From the NCBI RefSeq assembly GCF_010686705.1, contig NZ_JAAGWY010000001.1:310001-374000 (forward strand): DNA of 64,000 nucleotides, read 5' to 3'. The DNA is from Leifsonia tongyongensis (GTDB lineage: Bacteria; Actinomycetota; Actinomycetes; Actinomycetales; Microbacteriaceae). The first letter of the stretch is position 1, and each line of letters begins with the position of its first letter. The notes beneath the pieces are model-generated. The model ran no database searches. It saw only the letters and a list, made by a program, of their open reading frames with translations, and had not been told where the DNA came from. The position numbers and the translations under genes are program-made. Below, piece after piece: positions 1-8,814 of the stretch.

Positions 1-337
1 CGACCTCCGTGCCGGCCGCGACCTCCGTGAAGTCGACCGTGACCACGGTCTCCTTGTCATCGGTGTTCGGCGACTGCCATGTGAAGGAGAGCCGGCGCGG
101 ACGGTCGATGACCAGGTAGGTACCCCGATGCGGGAGCGCCTGGGTCGGGGTGTGCACCATGACGGTGAACTCCCCGCCCACCTGCGGGTCCGTCGTGGCT
201 TCCGCGTGGGTGACGGGACCCGCCGTCATCCAGGTCGCGAAGCTGTCGGCGTCGGTCCACGCGTCGAAGATGATCTCGGCGGGTGCGGCGATGACGCGTT
301 TGACGACGAGCGTGCCATTGGGGGTGTACAGAGTCAT
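1..337 (-). CDS. SRPBCC (AHSA1-like) domain protein, 3' end beyond window
   Basis: I translated this by hand from an ATG at 335-337; it stays open to base 1, so the C-terminus lies outside the window. The 112 visible residues begin MTLYTPNGTLVVKRVIAAP and contain the 'AAPAEIIFDAWTDADSFATW' block typical of the START/SRPBCC fold (AHSA1-type). This family binds hydrophobic ligands or acts as a polyketide-cyclase-like protein; the ligand here is unknown. The start overlaps the stop of the upstream ArsR gene (ATGA), so the two are translationally coupled. ArsR plus SRPBCC is a recurrent pair in actinobacteria. Family assignment is firm, function is not. Confidence 0.85.
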   Translation of the reverse strand, partial: MTLYTPNGTLVVKRVIAAPAEIIFDAWTDADSFATWMTAGPVTHAEATTDPQVGGEFTVMVHTPTQALPHRGTYLVIDRPRRLSFTWQSPNTDDKETVVTVDFTEVAAGTEV

Positions 338-753
338 GCGGATGCTCCCTTGTCGGTCGTGGTCGTGCTGGTGTCGCTCGGGGTGGTGCTGGTCGGGGTG
401 GCGGACGGGGCGGTGCCGGATGCGAGGGTGCCGGTGACGAAGCGGTCGAGGGATGCGAGGCGGTCGGTCCAGAAGACCCGGTAGTACTCGATCCAGTCGG
501 CGGCCTCCGCCATCGGCGCGGCGTTCAGCGAGAGCACGTGGTTGCGCCCCCGCACGGAACGACTGACGAGTCCGGCCTGCTCGAGAACGCGAACGTGCTT
601 CGAGACGGAGTTGAGGGAGATCGAGAAGTGACGCGCCACATCCGTCACACGTTCATCCGCCGCCGAGAGCCGCGTCAGGATCTCGCGTCGGGTCGGATCG
701 GAGATCGCGCTGAACACCCGGTCGAGGGTTTGCGTCCGGGCCGGCGTGCCCAT
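334..753 (-). CDS. ArsR/SmtB-family transcriptional regulator
   Basis: A winged-helix protein of about 139 residues. The N-terminal 'RVFSAISDPTRREILTRL' and 'HFSISLNSVSKHVRVLEQAG' are the signature helices of ArsR regulators that sit beside SRPBCC genes. No metal-binding cysteine pair (ELCVCD type) is present, so it probably does not sense arsenic or zinc. I chose the ATG at 751-753 because GGGTGA lies seven bases upstream as a Shine-Dalgarno; an upstream in-frame ATG would put the protein start inside the palindrome. The last 25 residues are a Ser/Thr-rich low-complexity tail. A perfect palindrome overlaps the ribosome binding site, which suggests autoregulation. Coupled to the SRPBCC gene by a 4-base overlap. 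Confidence 0.9.
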   Translation of the reverse strand: MGTPARTQTLDRVFSAISDPTRREILTRLSAADERVTDVARHFSISLNSVSKHVRVLEQAGLVSRSVRGRNHVLSLNAAPMAEAADWIEYYRVFWTDRLASLDRFVTGTLASGTAPSATPTSTTPSDTSTTTTDKGASA

Positions 754-756
754 TTG

Positions 757-780
757 ATATTCACCCATATGGGTGAATAT
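757..780. promoter_or_regulatory. 24-bp perfect palindrome, probable ArsR operator
   Basis: The arms are ATATTCACCCAT and its exact reverse complement, meeting at the centre with no spacer. It lies in the divergent gap between the ArsR gene and the TM2 gene, and half of it supplies the ArsR Shine-Dalgarno (GGGTGA). ArsR-type dimers typically bind such 12-2-12-like dyads. Operator function is inferred from position and symmetry. Confidence 0.7.
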
Positions 781-833
781 ACGCCCATGGTGCGTGGCAG
801 GCAAGCCCCGCTACACTCAGCGACGAGGACATC

Positions 834-1082
834 ATGCCCAGCACAGTTCAGATCCCTGTCGCGCCGCTGCGGTCGAAGTCGACCGGGGCTGCCTATTTCT
901 TCATGCTGTTCACGCTCATCGGCCTCGCCGGCATCCAGCACTTCTATCTGGGCAAGTACGGCCGCGGCATCCTGTGGCTGCTGACCTGGGGCCTCCTCGG
1001 GATCGGCACCTTCGTCGACGTGTTCACGCTGCCGTCGCAGACGAAGACCGTCAACGCGCGCCGCGCCGTCGGCATCCGCTGA
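834..1082 (+). CDS. TM2 domain membrane protein
   Basis: An 82-residue protein that is essentially one TM2 domain: an N-terminal cytoplasmic stretch, a hydrophobic segment around 20-37, the GIQHFYLGKYGRGILW turn and a second hydrophobic segment to about residue 66. TM2 proteins are small inner-membrane proteins of unknown biochemical role. The ATG is preceded by GAGGA (825-829), and a weak -10-like TACACT lies at 812-817. It diverges from the ArsR gene across the palindrome and may share that operator. The following 256 bases to nirA hold no gene I can support. Confidence 0.8.
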   Translation: MPSTVQIPVAPLRSKSTGAAYFFMLFTLIGLAGIQHFYLGKYGRGILWLLTWGLLGIGTFVDVFTLPSQTKTVNARRAVGIR

Positions 1083-1338
1083 GGCGCTCGGCGCCGAGCC
1101 CATCCTCGAGAGTGACCGTTGCGGCCGAGAGTGCCCGCTGCAGCAGGCGATCTCGACCGGAACGGCGACACTCGGCAGGCGCGGGCGCCGGCAAGCGCGA
1201 AATGTCAACAGCGGGCGTCACAATCCGACGCGTGTTGCCCCCTGTGTCGTCGTGTTTCAGCGAGCCTCGACCGCGCGTTACGCCCTCAGCTAGCTTTCGG
1301 AACCAACCCCCATCCGAGCGTCAGCCGAGGAGTTCCGC

Positions 1339-3060
1339 ATGCACGACAGCGCCAGCAGCGCTCCCACCACCCTCGCGCCGCGTCGCCCGCTGACCGGCGG
1401 CAGCCAGCGCAGCAACGGGCAGTGGAAGGTCGACGGCACGACGCCGCTGAACGGAAACGAGGCCTGGAAGCAGGAGGACGGCGGCCTCAGCGTCCGCGAA
1501 CGCATCGAGAGCACCTACTCGCGTCTGGGCTTCGACAGCATCGACCCGACCGACCTGCACGGCCGCTTCCGGTGGTGGGGGTTGTACACCCAGCGCAAAC
1601 CGGGGATCGACGGCGGCAAGACCGCAACCCTCGAACCGGAGGAGCTCGAGGACAAGTACTTCATGCTGCGGGTGCGCATCGACGGCGGCCAGCTGTCGAC
1701 CGAACAGCTTCGTGTCATCGGCGGGATCTCGACCGAGTTCGCGCGTGATTCGGCCGACCTGACCGATCGGCAGAACATCCAGCTCCACTGGATCCGCGTC
1801 GAGGATGTTCCTGAGATCTGGCGACGGCTCGAAGGCGTCGGTCTGGGAACGACCGAGGCGTGCGGCGACGTGCCCCGCGTTGTACTCGGATCCCCCGTGG
1901 CCGGCATCGCCGCCGACGAACTGATCGACCCGACCCCGGCCATCGCCGCCATCACGGAGCGCTACATCGGTGACCCCGAGCTGGCGAACCTGCCCCGCAA
2001 GTTCAAGACGGCCCTCACCGGGCATCCGAGTCAGGATGTCGTGCACGAGATCAACGACGTCGCGTTCGTCGCGGTCGAGCATCCGGAGCTCGGGGTCGGC
2101 TACGACCTGTGGGTCGGAGGCGGACTGTCCACGGCCCCGCGCCTGGCCGAACGGCTCGGCGTCTTCGTCGAACCCGACCGGGTCGCCGAGGCCTGGTACG
2201 GCGTGACCGCGATCTTCCGCGACTACGGCTACCGCCGCCTCCGCAACAAGGCACGCCTGAAGTTCCTGCTCGCCGACTGGGGCACCGAGAAGTTCCGACA
2301 GGTGCTCGAGGACGAATACCTCGACGCGCCGCTGCCCGACGGACCGGCTGCGCCGACCCCGACGACACCCGGCGACCACATCGGCGTTCACCGGCAGAAG
2401 GACGGCGCGTTCTACATCGGTGTGACCCCGATCGTCGGCCGGATCTCCGGTTCGGGGCTCACCCGCTTGGCCGAGATCCTCGAAGAGAACGGATCCCGCC
2501 GACTGCGCACGACACCGCACCAGAAGCTGGTGCTGCTCGACATCCCCGAACACCGCGTCGAGACCGTGATCGCTGCGGTGGACGAGATCGGGCTGTCCGC
2601 GCGTCCGAGTGCGTTCCGGCGTTCCACGATCGCCTGCACGGGTCTCGAATACTGCAAGCTCGCGATCGTCGAGACGAAAGCGGCCGCGACGCGCGCCGTC
2701 GGTGAACTCGAGAAGCGCCTCGCCGGCATCGAATTGCCCGCACCGATCTCGCTGCACGTGAACGGATGCCCGAACTCGTGTGCCCGCATCCAGACCGCCG
2801 ACATCGGGCTCAAAGGACAACTGCTGCCCGACGGCAACGGCGGACAGACACCCGGATTCCAGGTGCACCTCGGCGGCGGCCTCGCGTCGAGCGACCGGGC
2901 CGAGCCCGGGCTCGGCCGGACCATCCGCGGCCTCAAGGTGACGACCACCGACCTGCCCGACTACGTCGAGCGCCTGGTCCACCGCTTCCTGAAGGACCGG
3001 GAGAACGAGGAGACGTTCGCGGAGTGGGCCCACCGCGCGGACGAGGAGGCGCTGAAATGA
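1339..3060 (+). CDS. nirA: Ferredoxin-dependent siroheme sulfite (or nitrite) reductase
   Basis: A 573-residue siroheme/[4Fe-4S] reductase that takes six electrons from ferredoxin to reduce sulfite to sulfide or nitrite to ammonia. The cluster and siroheme ligands are visible as CTGLEYC (Cys433, Cys439) and NGCPNSC (Cys477, Cys481), with two ferrodoxin-like half domains before each. Tyr83 and Cys175 have the same 92-residue spacing as the Tyr-Cys crosslink reported for Mycobacterium tuberculosis NirA/SirA. The start is supported by GAGGAG upstream. First gene of a sulfate-assimilation operon (cysH, cysD, cysN follow with overlaps), so sulfite is the likely substrate although databases usually name this family nitrite reductase. 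Confidence 0.93.
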   Translation: MHDSASSAPTTLAPRRPLTGGSQRSNGQWKVDGTTPLNGNEAWKQEDGGLSVRERIESTYSRLGFDSIDPTDLHGRFRWWGLYTQRKPGIDGGKTATLEPEELEDKYFMLRVRIDGGQLSTEQLRVIGGISTEFARDSADLTDRQNIQLHWIRVEDVPEIWRRLEGVGLGTTEACGDVPRVVLGSPVAGIAADELIDPTPAIAAITERYIGDPELANLPRKFKTALTGHPSQDVVHEINDVAFVAVEHPELGVGYDLWVGGGLSTAPRLAERLGVFVEPDRVAEAWYGVTAIFRDYGYRRLRNKARLKFLLADWGTEKFRQVLEDEYLDAPLPDGPAAPTPTTPGDHIGVHRQKDGAFYIGVTPIVGRISGSGLTRLAEILEENGSRRLRTTPHQKLVLLDIPEHRVETVIAAVDEIGLSARPSAFRRSTIACTGLEYCKLAIVETKAAATRAVGELEKRLAGIELPAPISLHVNGCPNSCARIQTADIGLKGQLLPDGNGGQTPGFQVHLGGGLASSDRAEPGLGRTIRGLKVTTTDLPDYVERLVHRFLKDRENEETFAEWAHRADEEALK

Positions 3061-3779
3061 CCATCGCACGCGAAACCCCGCTGCGGCGATCGAACGACGA
3101 GCTGCAGGCACTGGCCGAGAGCGGCGCCCGCGAGCTGGGCGACGCGCCGGCCGACGCGGTCGTCGCCTGGGTCGCCCGCAACTTCGACACCAGCCTCGCG
3201 ACCGTCGCCTGCTCGATGGCCGACGCGGTGCTCCCCCACCTCGTCTCGCAGTACCTGCCCGGGATCGACGTGCTCTTCCTCGACACCGGCTACCACTTTC
3301 CGGAGACGTACGCGACGCGCGACACCGTCGCCCGGGAGCTGTCCGTCCGCGTCGTCGACGTGCTGCCGAAGCGAACCGTCGCCGAACAGGATGCGGATCA
3401 CGGCAAAGACCTGTTCGCCCGCGATCCCAACCTGTGCTGCGCGCTGCGCAAGGTCGAACCGCTCGGCCGCTCGCTCGAGCCCTACGAACTCTGGTTCACA
3501 GGCGTGCGACGCGAGGAGGCGCCGACGCGGACGGCGACGCCGCTCATCGCCTGGGATGCGAAGAACGGGCTCGTGAAGGTCAACCCGCTGGCCGCGTGGA
3601 CCTTCGACCAGCTCCTCGACTACGCATCCGCGTTCTCAGTGCCCGTGAACCCGCTGATGGCCGACGGCTACCCCTCGATCGGATGCGCCCCGTGCACTGC
3701 GCGCGTCGCTCCCGGAGCGGACCCACGGTCGGGCCGCTGGGCCGGTCTCGGCAAGACGGAATGCGGACTCCACGAATGA
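3057..3779 (+). CDS. cysH: Assimilatory APS/PAPS reductase
   Basis: A 240-residue protein; I moved the start to the ATG at 3057, which overlaps the nirA stop (ATGA). It reduces adenylylsulfate to sulfite and AMP using thioredoxin-type electrons. The [4Fe-4S] ligands of the APS-type enzyme are present (Cys127-Cys128 in CCALRK, Cys210 and Cys213 in SIGCAPC) and the catalytic cysteine is Cys236 in the C-terminal ECGLH. Because the CC/CxxC set is present, APS rather than PAPS is the expected substrate, which agrees with the absence of a CysC kinase in the operon. Confidence 0.95.
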   Translation: MTIARETPLRRSNDELQALAESGARELGDAPADAVVAWVARNFDTSLATVACSMADAVLPHLVSQYLPGIDVLFLDTGYHFPETYATRDTVARELSVRVVDVLPKRTVAEQDADHGKDLFARDPNLCCALRKVEPLGRSLEPYELWFTGVRREEAPTRTATPLIAWDAKNGLVKVNPLAAWTFDQLLDYASAFSVPVNPLMADGYPSIGCAPCTARVAPGADPRSGRWAGLGKTECGLHE

Positions 3780-4705
3780 CCATCGAGACGACGCTTTCGG
3801 CCGGCGCCACGCGCGCCGGCGACATCCTCGACGTGCTTGAGAGCGAGGCCATCCACATCATCCGCGAGGTGGTCGCCGAGTTCGAGCGTCCGGTGCTGCT
3901 CTTCTCGGGCGGCAAGGATTCCGTGGTCGTGCTGCACCTCGCGGCAAAGGCGTTCTGGCCGGGACGTGTGCCGTTCCCGGTGCTGCATGTCGACACCGGC
4001 CACAACTTTCCCGAAGTGCTCGCCTTCCGCGACGCCACGGTCGAGAAGCTGGGCGTGCGGCTGACCGTCGCTCGCGTGCAGGACTACCTCGACGACGGCC
4101 GCCTCGAGGAGCGCACGGACGGCACCAGGAACCCACTCCAGACGCTTCCGTTGCTCGACGCCATCGCCGCCGGGCGGCACGACGCCGTCTTCGGCGGCGC
4201 ACGGCGCGATGAGGACAAGGCGCGGGCGAAGGAACGCATCATCTCGCTGCGCGACGGCTTCGGCCAGTGGGATCCGCGCAACCAGCGTCCCGAACTCTGG
4301 AACCTCTACAACGGCCGCCACCGCCCGGGCGAGCACGTGCGCGCGTTCCCGATCAGCAACTGGACCGAACTCGACGTCTGGCGCTACATCGAGCGCGAAG
4401 GCATCGAACTCCCTCCTCTCTACTACGCGCACGAGCGCGACGTCTTCCGCCGCGACGGGATGTGGCGCGCTGTCGGCCCGGTCTCCGAGCCGCGCCCGGA
4501 CGAGCAGGTGCAGCGGGTCCAGGTGCGCTACCGCACCGTCGGGGACATGAGCTGCACCGGGGCCGTCGAATCGGATGCGCTCACCGTCGCCGACGTCGTC
4601 CGCGAGGTCGCGGCATCCACGATCACCGAACGCGGGGCGACCCGCGCGGACGACCGGATCTCGGAAGCCGCCATGGAGGACCGCAAACGAGAGGGCTATT
4701 TCTGA
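3776..4705 (+). CDS. cysD: Sulfate adenylyltransferase subunit 2
   Basis: A 309-residue small subunit of ATP sulfurylase, which makes adenylylsulfate from sulfate and ATP with CysN. The PP-loop SGGKDS is at residues 44-49, followed by 'HVDTGHNFPEV' and the family C-terminal RKREGYF. The ATG at 3776 overlaps the cysH stop; any longer reading would run back through cysH. Length is as expected for CysD (about 300). Works in the cytoplasm with the GTPase encoded next. Confidence 0.96.
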   Translation: MTIETTLSAGATRAGDILDVLESEAIHIIREVVAEFERPVLLFSGGKDSVVVLHLAAKAFWPGRVPFPVLHVDTGHNFPEVLAFRDATVEKLGVRLTVARVQDYLDDGRLEERTDGTRNPLQTLPLLDAIAAGRHDAVFGGARRDEDKARAKERIISLRDGFGQWDPRNQRPELWNLYNGRHRPGEHVRAFPISNWTELDVWRYIEREGIELPPLYYAHERDVFRRDGMWRAVGPVSEPRPDEQVQRVQVRYRTVGDMSCTGAVESDALTVADVVREVAASTITERGATRADDRISEAAMEDRKREGYF

Positions 4706-6060
4706 TGACGCTGACAACCGAGTACTCTCCGGTGGTCGTGGCGCCGTCGACGACCGGCACGCTGTTCCGGTTCGCGACCGCGGGCTCCGTCGACGACGGC
4801 AAGTCGACACTCGTCGGGCGCCTGCTGCACGACAGCAAGTCAATCCTCGTCGACCAGCTCGAAGCGGTCGCCCGGACGTCCCGCGAGCGCGGCTTCGGCG
4901 GCGACAGCGGCGCGATCGATCTCGCTCTCTTCACCGACGGGCTGCGAGCCGAACGCGAGCAAGGCATCACCATCGATGTCGCCTACCGCTACTTCACGAC
5001 GGGCCGCCGGTCGTTCATCCTGGCCGACTGCCCCGGCCACGTGCAGTACACGCGCAACATGGTCACCGGCGCCACCACCGCGGATGCGGTCATCGTGCTC
5101 GTCGACGCGCGCAAGGGCGTGCTCGAGCAGACCCGCCGTCACCTCTCGGTCCTCGCGCTGCTGCGGGTGCCGCACGTGATCGTCGCGGTCAACAAGATCG
5201 ACCTCCTCGGTTTCGCCGAAGAACCGATCGCCGCCCTGACCGCCGACCTGCTCGCGGTCACCGACGAGCTCGGACTCGAGGATGTGCGCGTCGTACCGGT
5301 CTCGGCCCTCGACGGCGACAACGTGGTCGAGCGCTCGACCCGCACGCCGTGGTACTCCGGCGAGACCCTGCTCGAACTGCTCGAAACGCTGCCGACGACG
5401 GATGCGCGTGAAAGCCGCAGCGCCGACTTCCGGCTGCCGGTCCAGTTGGTGCTCCGCCCGCAGGGGGCCGTCTCGCCGACCGTCGCTGAGCCGGAGGAGT
5501 TCCGCGACTACCGCGCCTATGCCGGTCAGCTCTCGAGTGGCACGGTACGCATCGGCGATGCTGTGGACGTGCACCCAGGAGGTGCATCCACCGTCGTCCG
5601 CTCCATCACCGTCGCCGGCCGCCACGTCGCCGAAGCATCCGCGCCGCAGTCGGTCGCCGTCGAGCTGGAGCACGACCTCGACCTGGCCCGCGGCGCCCTG
5701 ATCGGCTCGGCGGGCAGCGTGCCCGAGGGCACGAACAGTTTCGTGGCGGAGCTGTTCTGGCTCGGGCACCGCCCGCTCGCCGTGGGCGACCGCCTGCTGG
5801 TGAAGTCCGGCACCTCGATCGTGCAGGCCCGCGTGAGTTCGCTGGAGGGCCGGCGCGACCTGGACACGTTCCGCCTGGAACCCGCGGAGCGTCTCGAGCT
5901 CAACGACATCGGTCTCGCACGCATCGAGACGGGCTCCCCGCTCGCACTCGACGAGTTCACGATCCACCGGCGCTCCGGCGCCTTCCTTCTCATCCATCCG
6001 CAGGACGGCGGCACGCTCGCGGCCGGAATCGTCCGTTCCATCGAAAGGCCCGTCTCATGA
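4705..6060 (+). CDS. cysN: Sulfate adenylyltransferase subunit 1 (GTPase)
   Basis: A 451-residue EF-Tu-like GTPase that drives APS formation by CysD. G1 is GSVDDGKST (27-35), G3 DCPGH (108-112), G4 NKID (163-166), then two beta-barrel domains. There is no C-terminal APS kinase domain, so it is CysN and not a NodQ/CysNC fusion. The ATG shares one base with the cysD stop (TGATG), a coupling arrangement. Together with CysH this gives sulfate to APS to sulfite without PAPS. Confidence 0.96.
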   Translation: MTLTTEYSPVVVAPSTTGTLFRFATAGSVDDGKSTLVGRLLHDSKSILVDQLEAVARTSRERGFGGDSGAIDLALFTDGLRAEREQGITIDVAYRYFTTGRRSFILADCPGHVQYTRNMVTGATTADAVIVLVDARKGVLEQTRRHLSVLALLRVPHVIVAVNKIDLLGFAEEPIAALTADLLAVTDELGLEDVRVVPVSALDGDNVVERSTRTPWYSGETLLELLETLPTTDARESRSADFRLPVQLVLRPQGAVSPTVAEPEEFRDYRAYAGQLSSGTVRIGDAVDVHPGGASTVVRSITVAGRHVAEASAPQSVAVELEHDLDLARGALIGSAGSVPEGTNSFVAELFWLGHRPLAVGDRLLVKSGTSIVQARVSSLEGRRDLDTFRLEPAERLELNDIGLARIETGSPLALDEFTIHRRSGAFLLIHPQDGGTLAAGIVRSIERPVS

Positions 6061-7148
6061 CTCGCACCAATCGCAGGAACCCCCTCACCAACGCGCGCCG
6101 GAAGGGCCGCGTCGCGGCCGCCGTCGCCCTCGCCGTCGCGTCAGCCGCGCTTCTCGCAGCGTGCAGCTCCGCCCAGGCTTCAACGCCCACCACCGCTCCG
6201 GCCGCGACGCTCCGCCTCGGCTTCTTCGACAACATCACCCACGGGCCGGCCCTCGTCGGCCTGCAATCCGGCACCCTTCAGTCCGCCCTCGGCAAGACGA
6301 AACTCTCGGCACAGATCTTCAACGCGGGGCCGGCCGAGATCGAGGCGCTCACCGCCGGCGCGATCGACGCAGCGTACATCGGCCCGAGCCCGGCGATCAA
6401 CTCCTACATCAAGAGCCACGGTGAGTCCCTGAAGATCGTCGCCGGCGCGACGAACGGCGGCGCATCCCTTGTGGTCGCCCCCGGCATCACATCTGCAGCC
6501 GATCTCAAAGGCAAGACACTCGCTTCGCCGCAGCTCGGCAACACGCAGGATGTCGCGTTGCGCTTCTGGCTGAAGTCGAAGGGCTACCAGACGCAGGTCT
6601 CCGGTTCGGGGGATGTGACCATCAACCCGACCGAAAACGCCCAGACCCTGGCGCTCTTCAAGACCGGCAAGCTCGACGGAGCGTGGCTGCCCGAGCCGTG
6701 GGCGTCCCGGCTCGTCGTGGATGCGGGCGCCAAGGTGCTGGTCGACGAGGCGTCGCTCTGGCCGAAGAAGACGTTCCCGACCACGGTCCTCGTCGTGTCG
6801 AAGCAGTTCCTCGTCGCGCATCCGCAGACCGTCGCCGCACTGGTCAAGGGCAACGCGGATGCGATCACCTGGCTGAACACGCACAAGCCGGAGGCGGCCG
6901 AGCTCCTGAACGAGAAGCTGAAGGCCGACACCGGGAAGACCCTGTCCACAGCGGTCATCGACCGCGCCCTCAGCAAGGTCACTTTCTCGAACGACCCTGT
7001 CGCCTCGGCGTACCCGACCCTCGTCTCGCACGCGGTGGCCGTCGGCACGGGCAAGGCCGGATCGATCAAGGGCCTCCTCGACCTGTCGGCGCTGAACACC
7101 CTGCGGGCCAAGTCCGGCCTCTCCGCGATCTCCACCGGAGGCGAGTGA
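6057..7148 (+). CDS. ABC transporter substrate-binding lipoprotein, SsuA/TauA-like
   Basis: A 363-residue exported lipoprotein. After a basic N-terminus the signal peptide ends in LLAAC, so Cys36 is the lipidated residue. The mature part reads as a family-15/NMT1-type solute-binding protein ('LRLGFFDNITHGPALVGLQSG', 'GAIDAAYIGPSPAINSYI', 'WLPEPWASRLV'), the type that captures sulfonates, taurine, nitrate or related anions. It overlaps the cysN stop (ATGA) and is followed by its ATPase and permease. No sulfonate monooxygenase is in the operon, so the ligand may be sulfate or a sulfonate processed elsewhere; the sequence alone does not decide. Confidence 0.9.
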   Translation: MTRTNRRNPLTNARRKGRVAAAVALAVASAALLAACSSAQASTPTTAPAATLRLGFFDNITHGPALVGLQSGTLQSALGKTKLSAQIFNAGPAEIEALTAGAIDAAYIGPSPAINSYIKSHGESLKIVAGATNGGASLVVAPGITSAADLKGKTLASPQLGNTQDVALRFWLKSKGYQTQVSGSGDVTINPTENAQTLALFKTGKLDGAWLPEPWASRLVVDAGAKVLVDEASLWPKKTFPTTVLVVSKQFLVAHPQTVAALVKGNADAITWLNTHKPEAAELLNEKLKADTGKTLSTAVIDRALSKVTFSNDPVASAYPTLVSHAVAVGTGKAGSIKGLLDLSALNTLRAKSGLSAISTGGE

Positions 7149-7151
7149 GCC

Positions 7152-7898
7152 GTGTCCGCCGAAACCGCGATCCGGCTCGACCGCCTCTCCAAGCGGTACG
7201 AACCGAGCGCACCCCTGGTGCTCGAGGAGATCTCGCTCGACGTGCGCGCCGGTGAGTTCGTGTGCCTCGTCGGCGCATCCGGTTGCGGCAAGTCCACCCT
7301 GCTCAGCATCATCGCCGGCCTGGAGCCCCCCACGACGGGCACTGTCGAGGTGACCGGCGAGCGCGCGGCGATGATGTTCCAGGAGTCGGCGCTCCTGCCG
7401 TGGCTGACCGCACGCCGCAACGTCGAGTTCGCGCTGGAGCTTCGCGGGGTCGCCGCGGCCGAGCGGCGCGAACAGGCCCTCGACCTGCTCGATCTCGTCA
7501 ACCTCGCGCCGGCCGCGGACAAGCGACCGCACCAGCTCTCCGGGGGGATGCGCCAGCGCGTCGCCCTCGCCCGTGCGCTCGCTCAGGACCGCCCCGTCTT
7601 GCTGATGGATGAGCCGTTCGCCGCGGTCGACGCCATCACGCGCGACCTGCTGCATGTCGAACTGGAGCGCATCTGGCTGGAGACGGGCCGCACCATCGTC
7701 TTCGTCACCCACAACGTGGGCGAGGCGATCACCCTGGGCGACCGGATCATCCTGCTCGGTTCACGCCCGGGACGCATCGCGGCCGAGTGGTCGATCGATC
7801 GCGCCGCCCGCGCGACGATGACCGCCGCCGACCTCGCCGACCTGCAGGCCGAGATCACCGGGCGACTGCGACAAGGGATCCGAGCAAATGCTGCCTGA
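7152..7898 (+). CDS. ABC transporter ATPase, SsuB/TauB-like
   Basis: A 248-residue nucleotide-binding subunit. Walker A is GASGCGKST (41-49), the signature LSGGMRQR starts at 129, Walker B is VLLMDEP (149-155), with the Q-loop in MMFQESALLPW. Sequence style matches the sulfonate/nitrate/taurine import ATPases. GTG start three bases after the binding-protein stop. It energises uptake with the permease that follows, which it overlaps by 11 bases. Confidence 0.92.
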   Translation: MSAETAIRLDRLSKRYEPSAPLVLEEISLDVRAGEFVCLVGASGCGKSTLLSIIAGLEPPTTGTVEVTGERAAMMFQESALLPWLTARRNVEFALELRGVAAAERREQALDLLDLVNLAPAADKRPHQLSGGMRQRVALARALAQDRPVLLMDEPFAAVDAITRDLLHVELERIWLETGRTIVFVTHNVGEAITLGDRIILLGSRPGRIAAEWSIDRAARATMTAADLADLQAEITGRLRQGIRANAA

Positions 7899-8814
7899 CA
7901 CCGTGAAGCTCACCGAGCCTGTGGACGTGCGCGAACGGATCGCGCCCGACCACGACGACCTGCGGAGCATCGAGTCCGGACTGGATGCGCTGCAGTCGGT
8001 CGACGTACGGCCGCGCAGCACCCTCCGCCGGGTGCTCCGCGCAACCCTGCCGACGCTCGCCCTCCTCATCGCGCTGGTGGCCGCCTGGCAGGTCTACGTC
8101 CTGGTGGCGCATCCGCGCCCGGACATCGTGCCCGGCCCCGCCGACGTCGGCGCCGCACTCGGGGACGCCTGGACCTCCGGTCAGTTGCAGCTCGCCGTCA
8201 CCACCAGTCTCACGCGCGGAGCGACCGGGTTCGTCATCGCGATCCTCGTCGCCACGCCGATCGGTCTTCTGCTCGCCGAGGTCGCACCGCTGCGGCGGGC
8301 GTTCGGGCCGATCATCTCGGGCCTGCAGGTGCTGCCGTCCGTGGCCTGGGTCCCTGCTGCGATCCTCTGGTTCGGGCTCAGCGACGGCGCGGTCTACTTC
8401 GTCGTGCTGATGGGTGCGATCCCATCGATCGTCAACGGACTGCTCGCCGGGGTCGACCAGGTGCCGCCGGCACTGCGGCGCGTCGGGCTCGTGCTCGGCG
8501 CATCCCGTCGCCAGCTGTCGACGAAGGTGATGCTGCCCGCAGCACTCCCGGGATACTTCGGCGGACTCAAGCAGGGGTGGGCGTTCTCGTGGCGTTCGCT
8601 CATGGCCGCCGAGATCATCGCCACCGGCGGGTCGATGGGATTCGGCCTGGGGTCGATGCTCCAGCAGAGCCGCGACCTCGCCGACATCGCGTCCGTGCTG
8701 GCCACGGTGCTGACGATCCTGGTGATCGGCGTCGTCGTCGAACTCCTGGTCTTCGCACCGATCGAACGTGGACTGCTCAGCCGCCGTGGACTTCGACCGA
8801 CAGGATCCCGATGA
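7888..8814 (+). CDS. ABC transporter permease, SsuC/TauC-like
   Basis: A 308-residue inner-membrane permease. About 45 polar N-terminal residues precede the first membrane helix (roughly 49-71), with five further hydrophobic segments and a cytoplasmic EAA-type loop ('VGLVLGASRRQLSTKVMLPAALPGYFGG'). It belongs to the BPD_transp_1 family as in SsuC. Completes the importer inserted in the middle of the sulfur operon. The N-terminal extension is longer than usual for SsuC and has no recognisable domain. Confidence 0.9.
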   Translation: MLPDTVKLTEPVDVRERIAPDHDDLRSIESGLDALQSVDVRPRSTLRRVLRATLPTLALLIALVAAWQVYVLVAHPRPDIVPGPADVGAALGDAWTSGQLQLAVTTSLTRGATGFVIAILVATPIGLLLAEVAPLRRAFGPIISGLQVLPSVAWVPAAILWFGLSDGAVYFVVLMGAIPSIVNGLLAGVDQVPPALRRVGLVLGASRRQLSTKVMLPAALPGYFGGLKQGWAFSWRSLMAAEIIATGGSMGFGLGSMLQQSRDLADIASVLATVLTILVIGVVVELLVFAPIERGLLSRRGLRPTGSR

